Of a stretch of 32,198 nucleotides of DNA, positions 1-8,846 are shown piece after piece. The notes below the pieces were generated by a model. It was not told the origin of the DNA. It saw only the letters and a program-made list of their open reading frames with translations, and searched no databases. Origin of the DNA: Flavobacteriaceae bacterium (GTDB lineage: Bacteria > Bacteroidota > Bacteroidia > Flavobacteriales > Flavobacteriaceae). Both the position numbers and the translations under genes were made by a program. The stretch is taken from the NCBI GenBank assembly GCA_024644745.1, contig JAHEHF010000033.1:1367-33564 (forward strand). The letters are read 5' to 3'. The first letter of the stretch is position 1. Each line of letters begins with the position of its first letter.

Positions 1-944
1 TTCTTAAGGAATTCAGCAGGAAGATCAAATTTCGTATTCTCAATTAAATTCTCGGTAACTGCATTCAGCAATTGCTGGTCTGATTGAGAGGCAAATTGTT
101 TTTCAGCATCCACCTTTAATCTGCTTTTCAATTCTTCTTCACTTTTAACCAGGTCCGCACCGAAAAGCTTGTCAAATAATTCCTGATTCAACTCGGCCAA
201 TTCTGTTTGTGTGATTTCTTCAACTGAGAAAAGTAAGGTTGCATCAAATTCATGCGCCTCATCATGTGAGATTCCTAAAATATTCATCAGCATGTGGTCG
301 TCAGTGAACAATCCTTTGGATTTTAGCTCAACACTGTCTCCAACGGCAAGTCCTGCCAGTTTCTTTTGATTTGCCTTTGTCTTGATCTTTTCAAATTTGA
401 AGGTCGATTTTTTCTCGATTTCCTTTTCCTCATTCACAAAAGTACCTGTGATATTTGAATTTTCCTCAATTTTTGACTGAGTGATCAATTTACCATACTG
501 CTCTCTTATATTGTTGATCTGGTTATCGATCATTTTATCATCTGCGATGATTTTATAAGCAGTGATTGATTTTTTTGGTTTCAAATTTACTTCGAACTCA
601 GGTGCCAGCCCCAATTCAAATTCAAAGGTGAACTGATCACCTTCCCAAGAAAATCCTTCCTGCATTTTTGGAAGCGGATTTCCAAGTACATCCAATTTTT
701 CCTCTACCAAAAATTTATTCAATGATTCCTGAAGAAGCTTGTTCACTTCGTCAATCATAACAGACTTTCCGTACTGTTTTTTCACCAGACTCATAGGTAC
801 ATGCCCTTTTCTGAATCCCGGGATATTTGCTTTTCTTCTGTAGTCATTCAGTTGGGTTTCAACTTTTTCCTGATAATCATTAGCTGTAATATCTATTTTC
901 ACAACTGAATTCAGCGCATCAATGTCTTCTTTCGTAATCTTCAT
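1..944 (-). CDS. tig: Trigger factor, C-terminus cut off by window edge
   Basis: Ribosome-associated chaperone and peptidyl-prolyl isomerase that meets nascent chains at the exit tunnel in the cytoplasm. About 314 residues are visible, starting at ATG 944 (MKITKEDID). The ribosome-binding loop is plain near residue 40 as PGFRKGHVP, the trigger-factor signature, followed by VKKQYGKSV. The PPIase-like middle region is divergent, as is usual in Bacteroidota. The last visible residues (FDLPAEFLK) match the conserved segment opening the C-terminal chaperone arms, so roughly a quarter to a third of the protein lies beyond the edge. A TATTTTTG element sits 38 bases upstream. The family call is firm; how the gene ends cannot be seen. 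Confidence 0.95.
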   Translation of the reverse strand, partial: MKITKEDIDALNSVVKIDITANDYQEKVETQLNDYRRKANIPGFRKGHVPMSLVKKQYGKSVMIDEVNKLLQESLNKFLVEEKLDVLGNPLPKMQEGFSWEGDQFTFEFELGLAPEFEVNLKPKKSITAYKIIADDKMIDNQINNIREQYGKLITQSKIEENSNITGTFVNEEKEIEKKSTFKFEKIKTKANQKKLAGLAVGDSVELKSKGLFTDDHMLMNILGISHDEAHEFDATLLFSVEEITQTELAELNQELFDKLFGADLVKSEEELKSRLKVDAEKQFASQSDQQLLNAVTENLIENTKFDLPAEFLK

Positions 945-982
945 TATAAATAAATTTATCTCTTTTTAAAAAATTGAGGGTG

Positions 983-990
983 CAAAAATA
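983..990 (-). promoter_or_regulatory. Candidate -7 element for tig
   Basis: The minus strand reads TATTTTTG, matching the Bacteroidota -7 consensus TAnnTTTG, about 38 bases before the tig start. A TTG lies 22 bases further upstream (1013-1015), slightly beyond the usual 19-21 base spacing. Confidence 0.45.
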
Positions 991-1094
991 ACAATTTTAG
1001 ATCAATTTATAGCAATGATTATTCCATTTGAAGGGAAATTTGACTAATCTTATGTTAAAATTTAATGCTCCGGAGGTTTTCAACCGGGAAGAAG

Positions 1095-1436
1095 TTAATC
1101 CTTATCGATAAGTTTGTGCAAAACTGATTCGAATAAAGAAAGTAAAATACTGAAAAGAAGCGCCGTCCAGAATCCGGCAACACTGAAGCCGTCGATCCAG
1201 CTGTTGGCCAAAAGAATCATGGCGGCATTGATGACGAACAGAAAGAGGCCCAGGGTAAGGATGGTCACCGGCAAGGTAAGCACCACCAAAATAGGTTTTA
1301 AAATGGAAAACAGAATCCCGACCACAAAAGCTACCCAGATAGCCGTTACGTAATTGTCTACCTCAACGCCCGGAAGAATATATGCGATAAACAAGACTGC
1401 CATGGCAGTGAGCAAGATTTTAAAAATATAGTTCAT
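1095..1436 (-). CDS. Small membrane protein of the phage holin family 4 / YvlD type
   Basis: A 113-residue hydrophobic protein with four predicted membrane helices at about residues 4-22, 30-53, 57-80 and 88-108. The second helix pair contains the run LKPILVVLTLPVTILTLG, typical of the family annotated as 'phage holin family protein' or YvlD (DUF360). The holin name is historical: chromosomal copies like this are not prophage genes, and no other phage gene is nearby. Function is unknown; an envelope role is plausible but not shown. It lies 33 bases downstream of the hydrolase gene on the same strand and may be the last gene of the pdxJ transcript. Confidence 0.8.
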   Translation of the reverse strand: MNYIFKILLTAMAVLFIAYILPGVEVDNYVTAIWVAFVVGILFSILKPILVVLTLPVTILTLGLFLFVINAAMILLANSWIDGFSVAGFWTALLFSILLSLFESVLHKLIDKD

Positions 1437-1469
1437 CTGAATTGTTTTACAATTTCCTCGACAAGCAAA

Positions 1470-2243
1470 TTAGTCATTTTCAAGGAACCTCACAACATTA
1501 TTAAAGAAATCAATCGGGTTTTCTGCATGAAGCCAATGGCTTGCATTCGTTATGGTTAAGATTTGACTATTCGGAAAATGCGCCCTGATCAGTGCCTCAT
1601 CATCATTGGTGATATATCCAGAATTTGCACCCTTCAGAAATAACACAGGTTTTTCGAAAATCGTTCTTGGAGGCAGCGCCACCCCAATTTCATGAATTTG
1701 TTCCTTGAGCACCTCAAGGTTAAACCGGTAAGCAAATTGATCTTTTTCCTTGCGATATACGTTTTTTAATAAAAACTGCCTGATCCCTATTTCTGAAATA
1801 TGCCTTTTTAAGACCTCATCAATTTCATTTCTGGACTTCACCTTGTTAAGATCAACCGCGCTCAGTGCGTCCAGGATGTATTGATGATGCGGCGGATAAA
1901 ATTTAGGTGCAATGTCTGCAACAACAAGCTTATTGACAAGATCCGGATATTCCACTGCAAAAAGCATAGCGGTCTTCCCTCCCATGGAGTGTCCTATAAT
2001 ATTCACCCTCTGCAAATCGTGATGAACCAGATAATTGTGCAGGTCCTGCACCATATCCTCATAGGAAAACTCTTCAGCCTGAAAACTCCTGCCGTGATTT
2101 CTCTGGTCGATCAGATGCACCTGGTAATGATTTGAAAACTGAACCGCAAGTGATTTCCAATTGTCCCCCATGCCCAAAAATCCGTGAAGAATGATCAGGG
2201 GTTCTCCCTTTCCAGAAATGGTCGAGTGTAATAATTCCATCAT
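1470..2243 (-). CDS. Alpha/beta-hydrolase, YbfF-like esterase
   Basis: A 257-residue cytoplasmic alpha/beta-hydrolase. The oxyanion-hole strand reads [14 protein letters not shown] (residues 16-29), the nucleophile elbow is GHSMGG with Ser86, the acid is probably the Asp in VVADIAP, and the catalytic His is His236 in NASHW. These agree with E. coli YbfF, an esterase active on acyl-CoA and other short esters; the natural substrate here is unknown. Its first ATG (2243-2241) overlaps the pdxJ TGA (2242-2240) in an ATGA junction, so translation is probably coupled to pdxJ. No signal peptide is seen. The fold and family are sure, the reaction is not. Confidence 0.88.
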   Translation of the reverse strand: MMELLHSTISGKGEPLIILHGFLGMGDNWKSLAVQFSNHYQVHLIDQRNHGRSFQAEEFSYEDMVQDLHNYLVHHDLQRVNIIGHSMGGKTAMLFAVEYPDLVNKLVVADIAPKFYPPHHQYILDALSAVDLNKVKSRNEIDEVLKRHISEIGIRQFLLKNVYRKEKDQFAYRFNLEVLKEQIHEIGVALPPRTIFEKPVLFLKGANSGYITNDDEALIRAHFPNSQILTITNASHWLHAENPIDFFNNVVRFLEND

Positions 2244-2953
2244 ATCAATTTTTGGCGATACATGCCTACGACGTTCTGCAGTCCAAAATACAAGGCCTCA
2301 GAAATAAGGGCATGTCCTATGGAAACTTCAAGAATTCCCGGCACTTCCTTTACAAAGAAATTCAGGTTTTTAAGATTCAGGTCATGTCCGGCATTGATTC
2401 CCAAACCCAATTCTAAAGCTGCCTGAGCTCCAAGAACATATGGCCTTACAGCCTCGGTATTCCCCTTTTCATAGTTCACCGCATAAGACTCTGTATACAA
2501 TTCAATTCTGTCTGTTCCGGTTTTTGCTGCCCCTTCAATCAGAGAAACGACCGGGTCCATAAATATCGATGTGCGTATTTCATTGCGATGAAACTCGGAC
2601 ACGATTTCCTTTAAAAAATCAAAATTTCGCAGGGTGTCCCATCCGGCATTCGAAGTAATGGCATCTACGGCGTCCGGCACCAGGGTAACCTGCTCCGGTT
2701 TGATCTTGAGCACAAGGTCGACAAACTCAGGAATTGGATTTCCTTCTATATTGAATTCAGTATGCACCACCTGCTTCAGCTCGTGGGCGTCTTTGTACCT
2801 GATATGTCTTTCATCAGGTCGAGGGTGAATTGTAATTCCCTGGGCACCAAAATTCTGAATATCAATAGCCGCCTGTAAAAGATCAGGAACATTTCCTCCT
2901 CTGGCATTTCTTAAAGTGGCTATTTTATTAATATTGACGCTTAATTTTGTCAT
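2240..2953 (-). CDS. pdxJ: Pyridoxine 5'-phosphate synthase
   Basis: Last step of DXP-dependent vitamin B6 synthesis: 3-amino-2-oxopropyl phosphate plus 1-deoxyxylulose 5-phosphate give pyridoxine 5'-phosphate. The 237-residue TIM barrel has full family length. PdxJ signatures include [16 protein letters not shown] at the N-terminus, the active-site HPRPDERHI (about residues 43-51), a conserved EGNP, and the phosphate-binding [10 protein letters not shown] near residue 196. It is the first gene of a likely operon with the alpha/beta-hydrolase, with which it overlaps by four bases. Start ATG 2953 gives the usual PdxJ N-terminus. It diverges from the CBS protein gene. Confidence 0.97.
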   Translation of the reverse strand: MTKLSVNINKIATLRNARGGNVPDLLQAAIDIQNFGAQGITIHPRPDERHIRYKDAHELKQVVHTEFNIEGNPIPEFVDLVLKIKPEQVTLVPDAVDAITSNAGWDTLRNFDFLKEIVSEFHRNEIRTSIFMDPVVSLIEGAAKTGTDRIELYTESYAVNYEKGNTEAVRPYVLGAQAALELGLGINAGHDLNLKNLNFFVKEVPGILEVSIGHALISEALYFGLQNVVGMYRQKLI

Positions 2954-3023
2954 TCGCTTCTTATTTATATTTTTAATAAAAAAGATGTTATATCTTTACA
3001 TAAATTTAGGATAAATCAATGGG

Positions 3024-3031
3024 CAAAATTA
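3024..3031 (-). promoter_or_regulatory. Possible -7 element for pdxJ
   Basis: The minus strand reads TAATTTTG, a full match to TAnnTTTG, 70 bases before pdxJ. No TTG is found at the expected distance upstream, so support rests on one short motif. Confidence 0.3.
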
Positions 3032-3062
3032 CAATATTATCTTAAGTAAGTCACCTCTTTTC

Positions 3063-3722
3063 ATGCAAACAATAAATTACATACTAAAAGATATTCAACC
3101 CTTCGGGCTCAAAGATGATGTCGATCAAATAAAGAAGGTATTTAAGAAATATCCCTATTCCCATTTACCGGTAGTTGAGGAGAAATTATTTTATGGGGCC
3201 GTTTCGAAAAGGGAGATTGAACTGAGCCCTTCAGATAAAGTAAAACTAAACGAGCTCAGACACCTCATTGAGCCATTTTATGCCAGTGAGAATATGAACT
3301 GGTTTGAAGTGTTGCAGTATTTTGCCACCCATAATACAAATCTAATGCCCGTTTTAAGCAGCAAAAAAGAATACATCGGCTATTACGAGCTCAATGATTT
3401 TCTCAACATATTCAAATGTACCCCGTTTTTGCATGAAGAAGGTGTTATTCTGGTGATCTCTAAAAATATCAATGATTACTCATTCAGTGAGATTTCTCAG
3501 ATCGTTGAGTCGAATAATGCCACCCTTTTTGGCGCCTTTGTGTCAAAAATTGAGAATGACACAGCCCACATCACCTTAAAATTGAGCCTCCACGACATCA
3601 ATAATACCTTGCACTCCTTCAGGAGATATAATTATGAGATACTCAATGAATTTGAAAAGGATAAATACCTTGAAGAATTAAATGAAAGATCGAATTATTT
3701 GCAGAAATATTTGAATATTTAA
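3063..3722 (+). CDS. CBS-domain pair with C-terminal ACT-like domain
   Basis: A 219-residue cytoplasmic protein without signal peptide. Residues 1-120 form a CBS pair, with the typical strand-turn pattern in SHLPVVEEKLFYGAVSK and NLMPVLSSKKEYIGYYE. Residues about 127-200 (GVILVISKN, then LFGAFVSKIEN, then YEILNEFE) have the alternating strand and helix pattern of an ACT-like domain, an arrangement known from AcuB. CBS pairs usually bind adenine nucleotides and ACT domains small effectors, so a ligand-sensing role is likely; partner and ligand are unknown. It precedes nadK by 14 bases, suggesting co-transcription and perhaps a link to nucleotide status. The CBS call is firm, the ACT call moderate. 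Confidence 0.82.
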   Translation: MQTINYILKDIQPFGLKDDVDQIKKVFKKYPYSHLPVVEEKLFYGAVSKREIELSPSDKVKLNELRHLIEPFYASENMNWFEVLQYFATHNTNLMPVLSSKKEYIGYYELNDFLNIFKCTPFLHEEGVILVISKNINDYSFSEISQIVESNNATLFGAFVSKIENDTAHITLKLSLHDINNTLHSFRRYNYEILNEFEKDKYLEELNERSNYLQKYLNI

Positions 3723-3736
3723 GTGTCCACACATCC

Positions 3737-4618
3737 ATGAAAGTAGGAATTTACGGCCAATCCAATAACGAGATTACCATAAAATATGTGAATTACCTCG
3801 TTGAATTATGCCTCAAAAACAAAGTAAACATTGTTTTTGAGGATAATTTTTATCAGGGATATAAGATGGTGCACAAGGATCACGTTTTCGAAACCTTTTC
3901 TGAATATGATGATATGGATCCCGATCTGTCTTTCTTCTTCACTGTAGGAGGAGACGGTACTTTTTTGAGGTCCGTAACTTTTATAAGGGATCTCAATACG
4001 CCCATCATTGGGATTAATACGGGAAGACTGGGTTTTTTGGCAACGATTCAAAAAGAGGATATTGAATCAACTTTTTATCAGCTTCTTGAAAATAAATTCA
4101 TCATTCAGAACAGGTCTCTGCTCACTGTGCGCACAGGAGATGCCATGGATGATTTCAACAACCTTAATTTTGCCCTGAACGAAATCACCATCACGAGAAA
4201 AAACACAGCATCCATGATTAAGGTAAATGCGAACTTAGATGGTGAGTTTTTAAATACCTACTGGAGCGATGGTCTCATCATTTCAACCCCAACGGGTTCT
4301 ACCGGATACTCTTTAAGCTGCGGCGGCCCGATCATTTCCCCTACATCCAAAAATATAGTGCTTACCCCCATTGCACCACACAGTCTTGCTGTTCGCCCCC
4401 TGGTGATCCCTGAAGACACTGAGATCATGCTTAAAATAGACAGCAGGGCCGATGAAGTACTGCTCACGCTTGATTCAAGAATGTACACCCTGAAAAACAA
4501 TTCAACAATCGAAATCAGAAAGTGTTCCTTCTCCATAAAAACGGTGCAACTCCACAACCAAAGTTTTATAAAAACACTTCGGGAAAAACTATTGTGGGGA
4601 GAAGACAAACGCAATTAA
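3737..4618 (+). CDS. nadK: NAD kinase
   Basis: ATP-dependent phosphorylation of NAD to NADP in the cytoplasm. The 293-residue protein is the usual bacterial length. The first family motif is VGGDGTFLR with catalytic Asp73, followed by GINTGRLGFLA. The NAD-binding segment NEITITRKNTASMIKV comes next, and the glycine-rich motif TPTGSTGYSLSCGGP starts near residue 185. It follows the CBS/ACT-like gene after 14 bases, so the two probably share a transcript. The next gene is 107 bases away and has its own promoter element, so nadK likely ends this unit, although no terminator hairpin is visible behind it. Confidence 0.97.
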   Translation: MKVGIYGQSNNEITIKYVNYLVELCLKNKVNIVFEDNFYQGYKMVHKDHVFETFSEYDDMDPDLSFFFTVGGDGTFLRSVTFIRDLNTPIIGINTGRLGFLATIQKEDIESTFYQLLENKFIIQNRSLLTVRTGDAMDDFNNLNFALNEITITRKNTASMIKVNANLDGEFLNTYWSDGLIISTPTGSTGYSLSCGGPIISPTSKNIVLTPIAPHSLAVRPLVIPEDTEIMLKIDSRADEVLLTLDSRMYTLKNNSTIEIRKCSFSIKTVQLHNQSFIKTLREKLLWGEDKRN

Positions 4619-4689
4619 AACAAAGGATATAATACAATTTTACGCTTAAAAATCTGTTAATCAAAAAAGAGCATTCATTTCAAGCAAAT

Positions 4690-4713
4690 GCAAATGTATT
4701 TTTTTATATTTGC
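4690..4713 (+). repeat. Inverted repeat enclosing opposed -7 elements
   Basis: Arms GCAAATGTA (4690-4698) and TATATTTGC (4705-4713) pair over 9 bases with one G-T, around six T's. The right arm contains the forward -7 element TATATTTG; the left arm read on the minus strand gives TACATTTG, also a consensus match. It could be a regulator site or a two-way promoter. Confidence 0.45.
4705..4712 (+). promoter_or_regulatory. -7 promoter element of the DUF6089 gene
   Basis: TATATTTG followed by C matches TAnnTTTG(c). It lies only 13 bases before the ATG at 4726, so a start about 7 bases downstream would give an almost leaderless mRNA. No TTG is seen 19-21 bases upstream. Confidence 0.5.
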
Positions 4714-4725
4714 AAACTATTTTTT

Positions 4726-5385
4726 ATGATGAAAAAAATTGTAATTCTATTGTGTTTTTTCTGTTGTTCAGGGCCTTTATTTTCTCAAATTAATGAGATC
4801 GGGATCTTTGCCGGCGGCAGCAATTATATCGGAGATATTGGAAGAACGACTTTTATATATCCGAACAGTTTCGCAATAGGTGGGATTTATAAATGGAACA
4901 TGCATCCTCAGTTTTCTTTGAGGGCAAGTTACACATATTCTCAAATAGAAGGGAATGATGCTGATTCAGGCAATTCTTTTCGAGAAAGCAGGAACCTGAA
5001 TTTTACAAATGATGTACACGAGCTCGTTGCGGGAATTGAATACCATTTTTTCAAGTACAACTTATCCAAAACGGGCCATACCCATACCCCCTACATTTTT
5101 GTAGAAGCGGGAACCGTAAACTATGCAACCAATAGCAATGGGCGGACCTTTAATTTCACCATGCCCGTTGGCGCAGGATTCAAAACGATTTTGGCTCCGA
5201 ATATCGGAATCGGCTTCGAAACAGGATTTAGGTACACCTTTAAAGATGATATCGACGGATATCCCTATGATCCCCAAAGTATTAATGTTCAAATCAATCC
5301 TAATAATAATGACTGGTATGTGTTTACCGGCATCACTTTGGTTTTTGCTTTCGGCCGGGAAGGATGTTATACAGGAAGTTTTTAA
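4726..5385 (+). CDS. DUF6089-type outer-membrane beta-barrel protein
   Basis: A 219-residue exported protein. Residues 1-21 form a signal peptide (MMKKIVILLCFFCCSG, then PLFSQ with cleavage probably after Gln). The mature part starts INEIGIFAGGSNYIGDIG, the typical opening of DUF6089, and alternates hydrophobic and polar residues like beta-strands of a small outer-membrane barrel, ending in GREGCYTGSF. Two adjacent ATGs (4726, 4729) are possible starts. The uppS ATG follows five bases after this stop, so the gene opens the uppS-bamA-ompH envelope operon; that linkage is familiar in flavobacteria. Molecular role unknown; envelope biogenesis is inferred from position. Confidence 0.8.
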   Translation: MMKKIVILLCFFCCSGPLFSQINEIGIFAGGSNYIGDIGRTTFIYPNSFAIGGIYKWNMHPQFSLRASYTYSQIEGNDADSGNSFRESRNLNFTNDVHELVAGIEYHFFKYNLSKTGHTHTPYIFVEAGTVNYATNSNGRTFNFTMPVGAGFKTILAPNIGIGFETGFRYTFKDDIDGYPYDPQSINVQINPNNNDWYVFTGITLVFAFGREGCYTGSF

Positions 5386-5390
5386 GTTAT

Positions 5391-6143
5391 ATGGATTTAG
5401 CCCTACAGATAGATAAAGATTTTATTCCAAAACACGTTGCAGTGATCATGGATGGAAATGGCAGGTGGGCCAGAAAACAAGGCCTGAAAAGAGTGATGGG
5501 CCATAAAAAAGGTGTTGATGCGGTTCGGGAAACGGTTGAAAGTGCTGCCGAGATGGGAATCCAGGCACTGACCTTATATGCTTTCTCCACAGAAAATTGG
5601 AAAAGACCAAAAATTGAAGTTGACACCTTAATGAGCATTCTGGTCCGTTCCTTGAAAAAGGAGATCAAAACCCTCCAAAAGAACAACATCAAACTGCAGG
5701 CCATTGGGAATTTGGAAAAATTACCGCCGCTGGCACAATCCCAACTCAGGGAAGTCATGAAAATGACGGCCGATAATGACCACATGATCTTAACACTGGC
5801 CCTCAATTACGGGGCAAAAGAGGAATTGATAAATGCGGTAAAATCAATTTCTAAAAAAATTGTTAATAATGAACTTAAAATAGAAGAAATTGATGAAAAA
5901 ATTATAAATAGTCATTTATATACAGTTACTTTGCCCGTCGTTGATTTTTTGATTCGAACGAGTGGCGAAATGCGCATCAGCAATTTTTTATTATGGCAAA
6001 TAGCTTATGCAGAATTGTATTTTACTGATATATTGTGGCCCGATTTTAGGAAGAAAGACTTTTACGAAGCGATACTGAATTATCAAAGAAGAGAAAGACG
6101 ATTTGGAAAAACAAGTGAACAAATTGAAAACAGTCATAAATAA
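5391..6143 (+). CDS. uppS: Isoprenyl transferase (undecaprenyl diphosphate synthase)
   Basis: Cis-prenyltransferase that condenses isopentenyl diphosphate onto farnesyl diphosphate to make the C55 carrier lipid for peptidoglycan and O-antigen. From ATG 5391 it has 250 residues and opens MDLALQIDKDFIPKHVAVI. The catalytic motif MDGNGRWA carries Asp21, followed by RVMGHKKG. The C-terminal signature RTSGEMRISNFLLWQ and the ELYFTDILWPDF segment complete the family pattern. An in-frame ATG at 5364 lies inside the preceding gene and would add residues unlike the family, so 5391 is preferred. The stop at 6143 lies inside the start of bamA, implying translational coupling. Confidence 0.97.
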   Translation: MDLALQIDKDFIPKHVAVIMDGNGRWARKQGLKRVMGHKKGVDAVRETVESAAEMGIQALTLYAFSTENWKRPKIEVDTLMSILVRSLKKEIKTLQKNNIKLQAIGNLEKLPPLAQSQLREVMKMTADNDHMILTLALNYGAKEELINAVKSISKKIVNNELKIEEIDEKIINSHLYTVTLPVVDFLIRTSGEMRISNFLLWQIAYAELYFTDILWPDFRKKDFYEAILNYQRRERRFGKTSEQIENSHK

Positions 6144-8784
6144 TCTGAAATACGCATTCCTGCTTTTATTTTTTATCTTATTTAATGTTTCTGTGAATGG
6201 GCAGGTGACTGCACAAAATAACACCACTGCAAAAGATTCAGTTCAGGTTGGTCAAAAAAGCCTGGACACCATTCCTGATACAATCAAAAGAATTGATTCT
6301 GTCAATTCAATACAGCGGTCTGATACAATTCTTCCTGTCGGACAGGCCCAGGATACCATCAAAAAAAAGAAAGCAGAGCCTATTGTTCTCGACAGAACCA
6401 AAAAGTACCTTCTTGGAGGAATTACAGTCGCGGGAAATGAAACCATTTCAGAGCAATCCATACTGATCTTTTCAGGATTAAACCCCGGGCAAAGATTGAA
6501 AATTCCGGGTGATAAGCTTTCTTCTGCCATTAAGAAATTATGGACCTCAAAACTGTTCTCAAATGTAGATGTCTATGTCACGCAAATGGACGGAGACGCC
6601 ATTTACCTTGAAATAAATGTTAGGGAGCTTGATAAAGTGGGTAAGGTCACTATTACCGGTCTGAAAAAGAATAAACTTGAAGACCTTGAAAAGGAAATTG
6701 AATTCCAGACAGGTTCGATGCTCACTGAAAACCTGATCACGACCACCAAGAACTTCATCAAAGACAAATACCGTGAAAAAGGTTACCTGAAGACCAAGGT
6801 CACCATTGATACCCGAAGGGATACCGCACAACCCAATACTCAGGATGCACTTATCGCTATTGACAAAGGCAACAGGATCAAGATCAAGAACATCACTTTT
6901 CATGGAAATACGGCCCTGACCGACAAAAAACTCAGGAAAACCATGAAGAAAACGAGGCAGAAGGGAATCATGCAAATCTTCTCTCCCTCTAAATTTGTGG
7001 AGGACCTTTATGAGGAAGACCTGGACAAGGTTGTTGAACTTTTTCAGGAAAAAGGATTCAGGGATGCGCTGGTCATCAAGGATTCTATGTCATGGAACGA
7101 AGACAATACCATCAATCTTGATATATTTCTCACCCAGGGGGACAGGTACAAATTCGGCGACATCAATTTCCTTGGAAATACGGTATTTACCGATCAGCAG
7201 CTACAGAGTATTTTGAAAATAGAGAAAGGCGTCACTTATAATGGTAAGGCCTTGAACGAAAGGGTTTATGGCGATGGGACTCCTGAATCTCAGGATCTTA
7301 CAAACACCTATCTTGATAATGGGTATTTATTTTCCAGGGTTAATGCCGTTGAAACCAGCGCTGAAAATAACACCATTGATCTGGAGATCCGGATCATAGA
7401 AGATGAACCCGCAACCATCAGAAAGGTGAGCATCAAAGGTAATGATGTGACCAATGACCACGTTCTTTACCGGGAAATAAGGACAAAACCAGGCGACCTG
7501 TTTAGTAAAAGTGATATCGTAAGAACAATCCGTGAACTGGGTCAGTTGGGCTACATTGACCCTGAAAATATTGTTCCTGATGTACAACCGAATTTTGCAG
7601 ACAAAACTGCAGACATAGAATATTCATTGTCAGAAAAAGGATCGAGTCAGATCGAGCTTCAGGGAGGTTACGGAGGTGGAACCTTTGTAGGAACACTTGG
7701 ACTGTCGTTTAACAACTTTTCTGTCAGGAACCTCTTCAATTTAAGTGAATACAAACCTGTTCCAAGAGGTGATGGCCAGAACATTGCCCTCAGATTGCAG
7801 ATCAGTAAATTTTACAGAACCTATAGTATCTCTTTTTCTGAGCCATGGATGGGCGGGAAAAAACCAAAAGGATTCAATTTCTCAATTTATAACTCCAGTC
7901 AGTATGGTTATGACCCCTTTTCCAACAGTGTGGATAAAGATCAGTTGCTGGATATCCTAGGAGCCTCTGTCGGTATAAGTCAAAGACTGAAATGGCCTGA
8001 TGATTTTTTCACCTTGTCAACCTCTTTGAATTACCAGCGTTATAAACTTAAAAATTACACGATATCTTCTTTTGATTTCGACAATGGTGTTTCGAACAAC
8101 TTTAACTTTGCCGTAAACTTTGGAAGAAGCTCAGCAGGTCCAAATCCGATCTTTCCTTCAGGAGGGTCACAATTTAACATCCTGCTGAAATTAACCCCAC
8201 CCTATTCCTTATTCGACGACAAGGATTATACGGACCTTCCGGACGAAGAAAAATACAAATGGATCGAGTTTTACAAGATCGTATTCTCCGGCAAATGGTA
8301 TACGCCGGTTGTAGGAAAAATGGTGCTGATGTCAAATGCTGAACTCGGGTTTCTCGGTCACTATAATGATGAAATCGGAGCCCCGCCATTTGAGCGATTT
8401 TACGTAGGGGGTGACGGTCTCCAAACCGGAAGATTTGACGGAAGAACGACGATTGCATTAAGAGGTTATCCCAATTCGAGTTTGTCATCTGTAACGGGAG
8501 GAACCATTTACAATAAAGTGAATTTTGAATTGAGATATCCGATCACCTTGAAACCATCTGCTTCAATTTATGCCTTGTCATTTCTTGAGGCTGGTAATTC
8601 ATGGAATGAATTCAGTGAATACAGACCTTTTAATTTGAAAAGGTCAGCTGGTGGAGGGATCAGGGTTTTCATGCCGGCATTCGGATTGCTCGGAGTTGAT
8701 TTTGGATACGGATTTGACACCATACCCGGATCAAATGAAATTTCCGGATGGCAAACACATTTCATCATAGGACAACAATTTTAA
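6103..8784 (+). CDS. bamA: Outer-membrane assembly factor BamA, non-ATG start
   Basis: Omp85-family insertase that folds beta-barrel proteins into the outer membrane. The frame has 893 residues: a hydrophobic signal segment (about residues 17-33, ending NVSVNGQ), a Thr/Asp-rich linker, about five POTRA repeats from residue 100 to 510 (for example ITVAGNETISE, ITGLKKNKLE, ITFHGNTALTD, INFLGNTVFTD, VSIKGNDVTND), then a 16-strand barrel ending in Phe (FIIGQQF). No in-frame ATG precedes the signal peptide. The possible starts are TTG 6103, GTG 6115 or TTG 6124, all inside the last 41 bases of uppS, so initiation is weak or coupled. The two Skp homologues that feed it substrates follow downstream. 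Confidence 0.95.
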   Translation: MEKQVNKLKTVINNLKYAFLLLFFILFNVSVNGQVTAQNNTTAKDSVQVGQKSLDTIPDTIKRIDSVNSIQRSDTILPVGQAQDTIKKKKAEPIVLDRTKKYLLGGITVAGNETISEQSILIFSGLNPGQRLKIPGDKLSSAIKKLWTSKLFSNVDVYVTQMDGDAIYLEINVRELDKVGKVTITGLKKNKLEDLEKEIEFQTGSMLTENLITTTKNFIKDKYREKGYLKTKVTIDTRRDTAQPNTQDALIAIDKGNRIKIKNITFHGNTALTDKKLRKTMKKTRQKGIMQIFSPSKFVEDLYEEDLDKVVELFQEKGFRDALVIKDSMSWNEDNTINLDIFLTQGDRYKFGDINFLGNTVFTDQQLQSILKIEKGVTYNGKALNERVYGDGTPESQDLTNTYLDNGYLFSRVNAVETSAENNTIDLEIRIIEDEPATIRKVSIKGNDVTNDHVLYREIRTKPGDLFSKSDIVRTIRELGQLGYIDPENIVPDVQPNFADKTADIEYSLSEKGSSQIELQGGYGGGTFVGTLGLSFNNFSVRNLFNLSEYKPVPRGDGQNIALRLQISKFYRTYSISFSEPWMGGKKPKGFNFSIYNSSQYGYDPFSNSVDKDQLLDILGASVGISQRLKWPDDFFTLSTSLNYQRYKLKNYTISSFDFDNGVSNNFNFAVNFGRSSAGPNPIFPSGGSQFNILLKLTPPYSLFDDKDYTDLPDEEKYKWIEFYKIVFSGKWYTPVVGKMVLMSNAELGFLGHYNDEIGAPPFERFYVGGDGLQTGRFDGRTTIALRGYPNSSLSSVTGGTIYNKVNFELRYPITLKPSASIYALSFLEAGNSWNEFSEYRPFNLKRSAGGGIRVFMPAFGLLGVDFGYGFDTIPGSNEISGWQTHFIIGQQF

Positions 8785-8794
8785 GCTAAATTGC

Positions 8795-8802
8795 TATATT
8801 TG
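8795..8802 (+). promoter_or_regulatory. Candidate -7 element before the first ompH gene
   Basis: TATATTTG followed by CC matches the consensus and lies 44 bases before the ATG at 8847, in the 62-base gap after bamA. It would give the chaperone genes expression of their own in addition to read-through from bamA. Confidence 0.5.
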
Positions 8803-8846
8803 CCTGATTGAAGAAATGGCATGGTTTTTTCTTGAATATTAATTGA

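Noticed and set aside
1068-1090. GC-rich hairpin (CCGG and GGTT/AACC) behind the small membrane protein gene
   Set aside because: Only four clean pairs before a three-base bulge, and no T-run on the minus strand; not a convincing terminator.
1095-1436. Prophage remnant suggested by the 'holin' family name
   Set aside because: No other phage gene is near, and this family is common on chromosomes without phage context.
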